Origin: Prostheceraeus crozeri
Taxonomy: Eukaryota; Platyhelminthes; Polycladida; Euryleptidae
Assembly: GCA_907163375.1 (NCBI GenBank)
Contig: CAJQUW010010382.1
Span: 62,001-126,000, forward strand
Direction: 5' to 3'
Length of the DNA stretch: 64,000 nt
In this document: positions 32,052-43,174 of the stretch, in pieces
How the letters are laid out: each line of letters opens with the position of its first letter
How positions within the stretch are numbered: position 1 is the stretch's first letter
Notes under the pieces: model-generated
Seen by the model: the letters and a program-made list of their open reading frames with translations, nothing else
What the model was told of the DNA's origin: nothing
Database searches by the model: none
Position numbers and translations under genes: made by a program

Positions 32052-33663
32052 CACAGAATTGGATTGTTTAACTCTTTCAGTTTAGCAAAAGTATGAAACG
32101 AAAAGTATGCTGGACCTTAGTAAGTGGGCAGGAAAGAATTCCTAATACCTTACAGAGATGGAAAAAATAGTCGTGCGTCGCTTGTGGATTGCTTTGAATT
32201 TCTCCAAAATGCTTCGATTGCCACGATGGTACTTATGGGTTATCTCCCCCACGTTTTCAAGTTTTTCTAAATTCCGCAGAAATAAATCAATCGTCTCAAA
32301 ACTTTAAGTACACGTAAGTGAGGATATTTTCTACCCATATACCAAAATGTGTGCAAATCGGACAAATGCTTTTTGAATTAAAGGCGATAACTTGAGTGCA
32401 GCGATGTCTGCCGATCTGCAGATGATTTGACTTCTTCTGACCTCATTGTGTGAGCAGAAAGTACTTGAGGTCAACAAAGTCTTTTCCCGACAACTCGTGA
32501 AATAATGATGACCAGGCCACATCCCTTACACCAACATTTTTAACTTAAGAAAGGTGTGGCAAGGTATTGGCCGCGGAAAGATTTCAAACAGCAGTGTATG
32601 AGACGAAGAGGAGAGAGAACAATGCACACACGAGTAACAATAATGCGTCGAACAAACGAAGTCAGATCAAGGGTTGACATCGCTACACTTCACGTTATCG
32701 TCTCTAATGGAAAAAGTACTTTTCCGAACTGCATGAATTTTTGTAGGTGGGTAGAAAATATGCCTAATTACGTCTATCTGAAATTTGGCGACGATTGATC
32801 ATTTTTGCAGATTTTAGACAAATTGGAAAACCTGGGGCGGAGATAACCCATAAGTACCGCCATAATTCCTTTAGATTCGAAGAATTCAGATCATTGCGTA
32901 CATGTTTTCTCATTAATGTTGGTTCGTCAAATTCTTAATTTAGAAGTTGGGAGGCGTAAGAAATTTAGTTCTCTCCATCGCTTCGTTGGATTTATCAATG
33001 AATGGTACTGTGACAGCGAAGTGTGACCGACCGAAAAACTCGATGTGTATGACACGCACGCCACTGGCTGCTGTCTGATGCTCACTGCTTATTCAGTGAC
33101 GACTTATTGTTTGACCGTAGATCATGTGTGGTGTCAGAAGTCAGACACTTTTATTTTTCAATGCTGAAAACACGATATTTATTACAATGAATTCAAATTA
33201 TGAATGAATTCAGATTACAATGCTCATGACAAATTGTGATGACTTCTATTTATAATTTCGAGAATGAGGCAATGAAATACTAACTAATAAATGAAATAAA
33301 ATGAAATAAAAGAATGAGTCACGTTGGAAGGAGAGGACCTGGAAATGTACAATCATTCATCATTGGATGTATCAATGTCCAATAATGGTCACAAGATATT
33401 AGTTGGATGACATAAACGGCAAAATGAAGTTTATATGTGCTATATTTAAGCATCAAGATTGGTAAATGCTTTCCTATCCGATTTGCTAAGTATAATCATA
33501 ATTATTAATAATGATATATATTAATATATAATATAATATACAATATCAATATGATATATTAATATCATTGTACTGGTGTCTGCCATTTCATTATCGCATG
33601 CGAGATATGACTGTGCCCTACTAGGAAACAACGACTAGGATGAACGAGAAGTCTGCTTCTGTG
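32052..33663. mobile_element. Family B TIR element (8-bp TSD) with nested insertions
   Basis: It begins cacagaattggattg and ends gcttctgtg. The exact 8-bp gtaccgac is present at 32044-32051 and 33664-33671. The left ~170 bp resembles family A. Two insertions lie inside: a 631-bp hairpin element (32228-32858), and an AT-rich segment around 33140-33565 whose left side looks like a reversed polyadenylated tail (tttttattttt, atttattac). No transposase is encoded. Confidence 0.85.
32228..32858. mobile_element. Long-hairpin (foldback) element, 631 bp, inside family B
   Basis: Termini are ggtacttatgggttatctcc on the left and its inverse on the right. Flanks gccacgat (32220-32227) and gccataat (32859-32866) match at 6 of 8. 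The inverted similarity continues inward for roughly 250 bp per arm with mismatches ('attttctaccca', 'cgataac..gag/aag', 'gcgatgtc'), so a transcript would fold into one long imperfect hairpin. Confidence 0.8.
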
Positions 33664-33671
33664 GTACCGAC

Positions 33672-34169
33672 ATCAGAGCCGAATCTTCTCGATCTGTAAA
33701 ATTAAGTTCTCCACACAAAGCATAATGATTGATGGCAGGACATGCACTGCATCAGTTCTAAGTACAATATTGGAAATTTGATAACACTTTTAGAAGATCA
33801 CAGTAGAGGAGATCCAAACATGAAATCGCTTTAAGATGAATCTCAATTTCATAGGAAAAACAGTAGTCTCTCTCTGCATTACATTGCCGTGTAAATCTTC
33901 CAGCATGACTTCATTTCAGATTATTTTCTTTGATTATGTTTCCTCTCTAGCATTCCTGAGCGTATTGAACAAATAACTGAGTGCTCCTTGTCCTACGAAT
34001 TGTGCTATAAATGTCCTTAATGATTATTGTCTACGATGTTTAGGTAGGTGGTCGAAAGTACTGAGATTTTACTTAAGAGTACAAAAAGAGATTGGCAAGA
34101 TTGACTTGTGCAATGAATGGTAGTCACATGTAAGCTGTATAATGCCACTATATCAAAACTTTTCAATAA
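33672..34169. other. Unannotated spacer
   Basis: No gene, repeat or RNA was recognised between the family B element and the GC-ended element at 34178. Confidence 0.45.
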
Positions 34170-34177
34170 GTTGCATT

Positions 34178-35028
34178 CAGACCTAAAAGTGGGCCAGGCA
34201 ACCGACGGGCCGTATCGGGCGTGGGCCGGGCTTGGGCATCGAAAATTCATCACTTCCATATAGCCAAATTGTAGCGATCCATTAAATAATGATTGCTTTC
34301 CTCAATACTGATGGTCATAGCCAGAACTAGTCGCGAGGTGTCAGAAAAGCAATTTTTCATTGAACAGTGTAAATTCAAGTCTGAATTCTGACTAATCAGG
34401 ACATTTACATCACTTCAAGCATTCACAGTTAGTGAAATTGAGATCGTGAAAGTCAATTGAGGAGCGAACTGAGAAATCTAAAATTCTTGTAATCAATTGA
34501 GTTCATGAGACCATTTTAAAAAATATTTCAATTTATTGAATGTTTTTGATGCTCATATCGGATCAGAAGGCAGTAATTGTACTCTCCTTTTTATTTTATG
34601 CCAAAATAAGAAAATTGAGGTATTCTGCAAAATTCTGTTGAATTGCGCTTCCTTAACCTTGACTGGTCGCGTGAGACAAAGGAAGATGAATATCTCCTTG
34701 TCAATCTACGGCTTGTTGATGTTCGACTTTTCAGAAAATCAAACGAATGAGTAATCCAATTCTAGATTGCAGATCATTTTTATAAAGCTCTTGACAAAAA
34801 TCTATTTTAAGGTCGCAAATTGATAAATCAAAAGTCAAATATTCATGAAATTAATCATGATGATATAACAAACACAGTATTATAAAGGCTTATGCATCAT
34901 ATCTGACAAAAGCATCAATAACGGCCCGAGAAGCTGAGATGAGCGGGCCGGACCTGAAGATTTCCGACGCAGCGGGCCTGGGACGGGCTTTGTTTGAGCG
35001 GGCCGGGCCTGGCCCATTTACAAGTCTG
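34178..35028. mobile_element. hAT-like non-autonomous element with GC-rich ends (851 bp)
   Basis: The left end cagacctaaaagtgggccag and the right end (inward: cagacttgtaaatgggccag) are inverted copies. Flanks gttgcatt (34170-34177) and attgcatt (35029-35036) match at 7 of 8. Both ends carry several gggccgg-type repeats, far more GC-rich than the surroundings. No coding sequence was recognised inside. Confidence 0.8.
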
Positions 35029-35036
35029 ATTGCATT

Positions 35037-36345
35037 TACCAAGACATTATGGTTCGCGCATCTTCTTTTGACGTGGTGCAATTGGAATGATGCAACCAAG
35101 CTCTGGTATATGTACATATATGATAATGCTGACTTTTCGTGCATGCAAAAACATATACTTTTGGTCGGTACGTCATCGACAATTGTCTATCATAACACAG
35201 TGAATCGCACAGGTCCCTTATACATCTGACGCCCGCTTGCCATAAATTCATTGAATTGTGTTAGTGTCGTCATAAAACTGCAGTTTATTAGTAAAAATGA
35301 TCTGCTAAGGAAAGCAGAGAGCGGTTATTCCAAAATGATTTTTTGAAATATCGGTAAGAAGCGTGAGTACCTTACTTCAATTTGATAATTTTCTTTTCAT
35401 TAAATTTTGTCAATTCAATTGTATCATAACAAAGCGCATTTAACTGATGTAGCAGCATTCGGTGTAGAAATTGAATTGCTAGACAATTGACTTCTTCTGT
35501 AACCCTTCACAACTATCTGTTATTGTGAATAATTATGAAATTGGCATCATCGTTTTAGCATTGTCATAAATCTTTCATCTTGCTGTGAAAACTAAGACGA
35601 TGTAGAAAAAATAGATATTCCAAGTCAATCAAAACAATTATCATAACGACTATTCTAAGTGTGGGAAAAATGACCAGAATACCCTGGCGCCACGACTAAA
35701 GATCTTGATAAGCTTCCAATGCGTTATCAATTTCTCCAACTGAGTGCTTGAATTGAAGAGAGAAGTGAGTTCGTGATAACAACAAGCTAAGAAGTATCTT
35801 TTCAGTTTGTCCTCAATAGTTTTATACCAATGAGAACACCAGGTTCAGAACAATTTAATCTCCGACCGGATCGTCAGTGCAACCGGAGTTCCACCAATTT
35901 TTCGATACAGAATCGTAAAGATATAAAGTGTTTATTACATTTCATTACCTTTTTAATTTGCATTCAACAATTTATTGCATTTCATTTGGGCAAAGCAATC
36001 GGTTAATTTTAATTGCAGCAGGAAGTCGGGGATTGTCAAAAATTAATTGAATGGTTGATAAACCAATCCAATCAATAAATTGCTGCATTTTTCAATGCCA
36101 ATCAATTAATTTTGAAACAATTACGGTTGCCAAAACATTTGACAAGAAACAATAGCACTAAAAACATTTATTTGAATATTATGAATAACATGTAACTAAA
36201 ACATAATGAGAAATATTCACACAAGGTTAGATGAATCAATGACTTTATGCCATGACGTAAAACTAATGTACAAATGACAGAGAAGACAATGCACTTGTAG
36301 ATGAAGTGACAAGACTGCTAAATTTGGAAAGGGCTACCAAAGTAG
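35037..36345. other. AT-rich region without recognised genes
   Basis: 35930-36110 contains several aataaattgctgcatt / aatttattgcattt words in both orientations, similar to 15750-15830 and 38030-38110. This is probably an AT-rich repeat; no borders were resolved. Confidence 0.35.
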
Positions 36346-36353
36346 GAACAGAA

Positions 36354-36870
36354 TACAGAATTAGATTGTTTAAGCGTGTCACTTTGCAAGAAGTGCAAAC
36401 TGTTTCAAAACGATGGCACATGCAGGAAATTGCTAAGTGGACAAAAAGAAATTTTCAGTGCCTTACAGAACTAGAAAAATAGTCGTGCGTCGCTTGCGGA
36501 TTACTCTGAATTCCTTCAAAATGCTCCTATTGCCATGATTTCTTCAGATTCGAAGAATTCAGATCATTGCTCAAAAGTTGTATCGATAATGTTTGTCCCT
36601 TCCGATCATTTTAAAAAAAATTAGCAGGAGCACGAAATAACCTTCACAAACTTCTTTGAAGAACTTGACGTCGTCTGTGTTGCTTTGCTGTGTGATCCAG
36701 TCTCGTGTTTAATGTTGTGTCAATTTGGCGTGCTTCATGCTGAACTGACTGCTCATTGTTCGATTGCTATGGTATTATGTCAGCATATTGTGCCATTTCA
36801 TTAGCGTTGGATGTTCCAAAGCTTCCTCTCTAGTCAAACAGAAGAAGAAACGACCTGTCTAATTCCGTGG
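36354..36870 (+). mobile_element. Family A element, third near-complete copy
   Basis: It begins acagaattagattgtttaag and ends ctgtctaattccgtg, collinear with 6657-7176 along its length with scattered substitutions. The flanking 8-mers do not match clearly. As at 6657, it abuts the 3' end of a GIY-YIG fragment on the minus strand. Confidence 0.8.
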
Positions 36871-37170
36871 TAACAACAAACTGTATACAAGCTGCTGTAC
36901 ACATAATGGAGGGCTTTTGTTCAAAATATATAAAGCCTCCATGATAGGTAATGAAAAAGAAAAATAGGAAGAACATAAAATTGAAAAGTAAGAAGGAAAA
37001 GAGTTGCCTGTAAAGACATCACAATTTACAACATGCTTACATACCGAAGATGACGATGAGCCACGAGTTTGACTGTATAACCAACGCGGAAGATGCTCAT
37101 TGATCCGTTCTCCCAACCGTCTGCCAGTCCGGCCTATTAACTAGCTCCACAGTCACATTCAAAATTGCAA
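36871..37170 (-). pseudogene. Penelope-like GIY-YIG fragment
   Basis: On the minus strand the frame holds 'IGRTGRRLGERINEHLPRWL', 'SSSVCKHVV' and 'IMEALYILNKSPPLCVQQLV', the full C-terminal GIY-YIG signature. Upstream 'ECDCGAS' precedes it but is out of frame by one base (a deletion at the Tyr codon near 37136). The catalytic E lies in 'IMEALYI'. The stop codon is provided by the first bases of the adjacent family A element. No RT remains. Confidence 0.78.
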
Positions 37171-38900
37171 ATCACATAGGACCGGCTGACAAGGGTTGTG
37201 TGAATATTTATTACTGTGTTCTAGCTAACTTCGTGACTTCGGCCGTTTTGTAGTTGAAGGCCACGAAAGCGCTCGCGTACTTTGTCAGTAACATGTCCTT
37301 CATCATATAAATGTTCTTGGCGACCTTGTTTCTTCTCAAATTAATTGCTATCTGTTAGTCGCGAACTTACAGACGATCTATTTCTTTCTTTCCGTATGCA
37401 TGCAAGCTAGCAAATTTTAAAATGTAAAAATGATCGGTATAACTTTCTGTACATTGTATTTTGTCAACTCTTTGGAGAACGATTTTGGTAATTAATTTTG
37501 TACATGTGATTTTCATTGTGATTTCAATAAACACTTTATTATTATTATTAGTAGTAGTAGTAGAGTAGCTTAGATTGCTTTTCCAATTTCGCCACCGCAG
37601 TGTTTTCTAACAATTCACAATCATAGTAAGCATTTCAGCCTTGTATTTCAGGTTGACAAGCAGCAACAACGTTGAGATTCATGAATAGTCACGAATTCAT
37701 GTTTGAATAGCATGTAGCCCTATGCATGTGTTGTGTGAAGAATGTTACTTAACTATTTTTTTCATTCAGCTTGTAATAACTATAGCTCAACGTGGATAGT
37801 ATTATAAGAGGACAAGAACTAAGGCATCAATTTGATGGCAGATTTAAATTACAAATTTAATTACAATCTACTTATTAAAGCATAGAAAATGGTTGGTCTA
37901 GCTGTTGTTAACGATATAGCCTGTCTTCATACACAGGAAATCTATAAGACCATAGATTGCTTAATGTTGTGTAACGTGCATAGTTAAACAAACATTGGAT
38001 CAAGTAAATCAATAGATAATGCTATCAAGTTACAGAAACTTTTGAATTTTGGATTCCAATTGTAATTAATTGATTTCTTTGTCTAATTAAATTGTAATAA
38101 ATTATTGACAATCCCTGCAGAAAGTAATTAATCAACCCAATAAAGCGTATAGTGAAGTCATTTTCACCTCATCCTATTTTTTATCTTAGAACGCTTTCTA
38201 CGAGTGGAATTGTCACAAACTGGTCTTTTATAACTTATTATCAGCATTGTCATCAAATCATGAATGCTATTAAATAAATTTGGTAAAGCATAGAAATCAG
38301 TTGAGCAAGAAATCAACCCGCTACGTTTTGGCAATCTGTGATGTCATTTTGACCTCACTTGACATACCTCTGCGCAATTGGATCCAAATCATCACCAAAG
38401 CACTTCATCTTGCATTTCGTATACGCATGAAGTATATTTGTTTCTATTACAGTGTACATTTGATAATTGCACTCGCAGTGGATTCATCATGTGTCTCAAC
38501 TGCTACCTTTTACTGTTATGATCACTTCGGTCATTGTTATTTATTCTTCGATACATACTTACATCGATTAGTGTCTCTCAATGAATATTTGTCAATCGTC
38601 CTTCACAATTTCTATCAGTTACATCAGTCTTTTCACCATATATAATCAGTAATTTCTTCACCATATATAACGGAACTGCTGCGCGGAAATTTGTATTTTT
38701 TGTGTCGATAACACTCAATACCTTGTTTTCTAACACAAAAATAGATGTTCATTATCACTCACCAACATCTGATATAAGGAAAATTGAAAATAAGCCAAAC
38801 CTGCTGAGAATGCCTTAATAACTTTTTCTGCATATTTCGTCATCCGACCTTGCAGTGTTAATTAACACTGCATTCATGGCGTTAGCATGGCATGGCGTAA
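37171..38900. other. Region without recognised genes; a LINE/SINE-like tail at 37525-37565
   Basis: At 37525-37565 'ttcaataaacacttt' is followed by (tat)n and (tag)n, the look of a retroelement 3' end with a microsatellite tail. The remaining sequence, including an unrecognised 121-codon AT-rich frame at 38280-38645, shows no known motif. Confidence 0.4.
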
Positions 38901-38903
38901 CTG

Positions 38904-40120
38904 CTTACCTTTTTAACTTCTATTTAAAATAAGTCAAGTTCTAATTAAAACAAATCAAGTTCTAATTAAAATGAATCAAATTCTAATTAAAATAAATCAA
39001 GTTCTAATTAAAAAAAATCAAGTTTAATTTAGAATATGTCAAATTCTATTTAAAAATTTTGAATTACATATTATACAGTGAAACCTCTCTAACTTAGCAC
39101 CCGCTTTTCAAGCAGCCTCTCTAAATTGGCAGGTCTTCGCCAGTCTCGATTTAATCCGTATTCCTGATGGTACCCCTTTATCCCTAGCACTCCTCTAACT
39201 TAGCACTTTTTGGCGCAGTCCCTTTGGGTGCCAAGTTAGAAGGGTTTCACTGCATACGTAATACATATATCCGTAATTATTTCTTATTTACATGATTGAT
39301 AATAGGGAATTTTCCCCCGACCGCACATTTCAGCCAAAATTTCCCAATTTTGAAAAATTACTGGTGATTATACCTATTACCGACTGCATTGATAGACGTC
39401 TTTTTGTGTTAGATGGAACAAAAGTATGGGTATCATATACGTTGGCCCACCTATTCACATCTTGAATACCAGAAGTCTACCCAAATTTGATCAAAAACAT
39501 TATTGTTCCACTTACTACTCGTAATTTCTATTTGTACATGTATAAGTCATAAGCTACTGTAACAATCTCATGCACTAACGTTATCGTACATTGGTAAATC
39601 GTGAAGACAGATGCAAGAAGGAAAATGTTTTTGAACATGATTGCATGCTCTTAAACACAAGCGGGGTCTTAAATCCATCATTGCTTTGTCAATGATGGTT
39701 TCGAGGTACCTAAGACGATGTTCGGGTTGCTAATGCAGTTTTGTTCAAGGTCGATGCTATTTCTTTCAGCTTCATTCATTTGTATTCAATTCGTCAAGTG
39801 ACTGATTCATCGACCGATGACGCCAATGTGTGGCATTGATTTTTGTAATCCTATTCACCGCTCGTGTGCACTCGTGTGATGAGAAAATGAGAACAATGGA
39901 GAAGTTAGCGCCGATTGAGATCATAGCCATAGATAGATATCTCATGCACAGATAATCCTTAGACTAAAATCTGAGAACGGTGCAAAACTTTAAATAGAAC
40001 TTGACTTTTCATAATTAAAACTTGACTTATTTTAACTAGAACTTGATTTATTTTATTTAGAACTTGATTTGCTTTAAATAGAACTTCATTTATTTTAAAT
40101 AGAAGTTAAAAAGGTAGTAA
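38904..40120. mobile_element. Foldback-like element with arms of ~21-bp tandem repeats
   Basis: The left arm (38907-39060) has about seven tandem units of the form aaatcaagttctaattaaaa. The right arm (39985-40115) has the inverse (aacttgatttattttaaata). Both arms end in the same outer sequence, acctttttaacttctattta, and its inverse. A small Tigger-like MITE sits in the middle (39076-39252). TSDs were not clear. Confidence 0.7.
39076..39252. mobile_element. Tigger-like MITE (177 bp)
   Basis: Left end cagtgaaacctctctaactt, right end (inward) cagtgaaacccttctaactt. TA precedes the left end; the right flank reads 'ca' then 'ta'. The termini resemble pogo/Tigger ends. No coding content. Confidence 0.7.
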
Positions 40121-41570
40121 GGGTGCTGCAGTCGGCATCTATATGGAAACTAACACATGTATGTCATTTCACGTGTAACCGACAGTTGCGATCCCATACA
40201 AATGCTCGTCACACAGCGCTTAACTTGTTCAAGTATGAGGAGATCTCTGTTCTATGACCACACGAACTGCACTTAGGTCTATGCCATATGATCATTTGAT
40301 TGGCGCTAGCGAATGCCATATGATCATTTGATGAACTTTTGAATGGCGCGAGCGCATTGCAGGATATTTTAAATATCCCAAACATTAACACGCTTGGTGA
40401 TATATCTATCGCATAATATGTCATGTTATGATGCATAAGTCTTTAATTAATCGTCTCTTTTTTTGTGTTTGTCGCTCTACCGACACTTTCATATTAACAG
40501 TAACATAAAATGCAATCCATAATTTCCGTATAGTAAACTCTCTATTAAAAGCGGCCGAAGCGAATGGGAAGCATTTTCCATTTCAATAATAGAAAAGCGC
40601 ATTTACAATTGGACATTACATTACATTTAGAAACTACATTACAAGGAGAGGTAATTCAAGACAACCTGATTTAATCAAAGTAAGTATATTCAAACACTTT
40701 TGATTTAATGAGGGGATAGTGTGCTTATGCGGGTAAATTTTTTGAATAACTTTGATATCCCACGGTCTGCTAGAAATGTAAATTTCGGGAAAGAATATTT
40801 GGCATCAACAAAACAGGAGCTGAATCATCGCTTTCACCGAAGCTTTATCACAGCAACAACGGCTAATCCTCAAACAGCCGACTGAATTGACAAAAGATAA
40901 ATGACATCCACAAAATGAATCGAAATGGTTAAAAACCTGTAGAAGTTCAACCCCTCACTACCGACGATAAATTTGATACAAGCAGAGAAATCGCAAACGA
41001 CGCAAAACAGATTAAATGTGATGCGTCATGTCAGGAAACATCTCTCCACTCGTTCTCTGCTCTAGGATTGTCACAAAATAAGCCGATATGATCAACCGAT
41101 CACAGGTTTCAATCGAGAGAGCAATTTACAAATACATTTCAGTACAACGTCAAGTTCTACCACTTTGTTCAATGGTTTTTAAACAGTCGAAGGAAGAAAA
41201 AGATAAATTATCATATTCAGAGAGAAAACAGCGAGTCCAATCGCTATCTCCCAGAGTGAGGTGATTTATATGCTGAGTATCATCAGCCTGTTAGATATAA
41301 TTCATACTTAAATGCATCCGGGTAGTATACAGAACACAAAGTTAAAATATTGAAGCGAAGCTTCGACAGTAATAAATAACTATATAATATTTAGGATTAC
41401 AATTCATTCATTATCATGCATTTTGAAGTGAACTCACAAGCCTTTACAACGGTGACTACTTCATCCATCCTTACATCTAATGACCTTGAATTTCTTATCG
41501 CTAACTCCTGCCCAGAAGCGCAGTCTTTGAGAGCGCAGAAGCGCAGTTTGATAAGTTTCATTATGTACTA
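40121..41570. other. Region without recognised genes
   Basis: A 22-bp word, atgccatatgatcatttgat, occurs twice (40279-40300 and 40315-40334) beside 'ggcgcgagcg/ggcgctagcg'. Nothing else was recognised. Confidence 0.45.
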
Positions 41571-41753
41571 TGGAGGTGTGTGACACCAACCCCGACCTGA
41601 CCAGATTTCGGGTACGTGTCGGGTTTACCAAGTTACTTCGGGTAGATTGTAATATATTCTGGTTTTATAGGCTGTACTCGCAATCGAGAAACGCACTCCC
41701 TTGAATTTCTGCAGATCCGTTAGTTAAAAAAGTAAAGAAAAAACGAGCTTTTA

Positions 41754-41788
41754 CTCGACGTTTCGGGTCCAGACCCTTCTTCATAGAG
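41754..41788 (-). ncRNA. Degenerate hammerhead ribozyme motif of a Penelope-like element
   Basis: Minus strand: ctctatgaagaagggtc, tg, gacccgaaacgtcgag. The helix gggtc/gaccc is closed and followed by the conserved GAAAC. The upstream catalytic core would be CUGAUGA; here it reads CUAUGA, one G short. Hammerhead motifs near the ends of Penelope-like elements are known. The missing base suggests loss of cleavage. Confidence 0.55.
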
Positions 41789-42610
41789 TATAAAAACAGG
41801 TGCATATGACATGCTTCTTGGACATATATATGTAAAAGCTGAATAAAAATCTATATGGCGCAACCTGTGTTCTCCTACAAATCAGCGAGCTCATGACGAC
41901 AATTCATAGATGGACATCAGTCCTGAATCATGCGACCTTCTATCGAAGCAGTGTCAACCGTACTTCGCGCTCTCTGAAGGATATTTACATCGAAATCATC
42001 AAGGTCAACAGCAGCACAATCACGAAGATGCACACTCAATGCACTCTTACTGTCCTTATTCATAATACTCCGCTTATGTTCTTGATACCTAATTTTGAAA
42101 GATCTTGAAGTTTTACCTACGTAACTAGCATTACAAATCCGATATTTAAGCTCATAGACAACATTATAACTATTACAATTTATTTTTTCAGGGAAACGAT
42201 CACAAAGGTTGCAGTTGTTATGTTTTTTTTTCTGTTTATTTGCGACTATTTAGACAACGGGACAATGTAGGACTGGTAGTATTAACAAGACGAACATTGA
42301 GATTATATTTGCGAATCAGAGAATTAATTTTTCTGTTTAAGCTATCGTTAACGAAAGGCATAGATAAATTAATAATTTTACTTGCATTGGAATGACGCTT
42401 CCTATTCTTCGATTTCCGTTTAAAATCTTTTTCTTTGAAACTGTTTTTCTTAAGTTTTGTTTAGCGTTATGAATTGCTTCAGTTTTATCTGCTATCGTAC
42501 TGCATCTTTCATCGGCTGTGTTCAGAGTATTTTCTATGAAGTTACTTTTAACATGATGTGGTATCCAGCTGTCTTTGCGTAGAGAGAATTTCTGATACTC
42601 AGAAATTCAT
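41754..42610 (-). pseudogene. Penelope-like 3' fragment: GIY-YIG domain and hammerhead-like motif
   Basis: On the minus strand, 42362-42240 encodes 'MPFVNDSLNRKINSLIRKYN', typical of the segment before GIY-YIG. After a stop near 42240, 'NVVYELKYRICNASYVGKTS' and 'SFKIRYQEHKRSIM' form the GIY-YIG core, with 'SALSVHLRDC' after it. The frame ends at TGA 41919-41917. About 130 bases further on lies a motif like the hammerhead core (41754-41788). Penelope-like elements use GIY-YIG to nick DNA; this copy is truncated and broken. Confidence 0.78.
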
Positions 42611-43174
42611 AAATAGTGCCGTATGTGTTATGTTTTGTTGACTTCATTTGAAAATATACATGTATATATTTCATAAATTTACATGCATACAAATACTATG
42701 CTCATGTACTAACTTTAGAATGTTAAGTAATATTTCCTCAAGCGCACATATCTATTACCAACGGTATACAGTTCTTTCTTCATCAAACTACAACTTAGCT
42801 TTTTTAGGTGCATAAGGCGCAATATTTGAAAAAATAATACGTAGCGCACCGATGCAGTTGAGAGATTTGTCTTTATTGTCATTATTGACTACATCCTCAT
42901 TCATGATCGATCTGCAATTGATGTCGACTTGATTGTAGTAGATTCTAATTAATCGAAAAAGTAGTGCATTTCATTAAGGCTCAAGTCCAAACATTGAAAA
43001 CTACATGTAAATTTTCCACGGTCGCAGAAGTTAGATTTTTCAATTAAAGTTTCTTCGGGCTCCGTTCGGTTTTTTTCGCATCGGTAAAATTGTCGGGTCG
43101 GGTTCAAAATTAAGGCTCGGGTGGAAGGTGGTCGGGTTTGGGTCTGGGTTCAGGCATCCGTTGCACATCTCTAA

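Noticed and set aside
38280..38645. 121-codon open frame
   Set aside because: AT-rich, hydrophobic and aromatic composition typical of chance frames here; no family motif or context.
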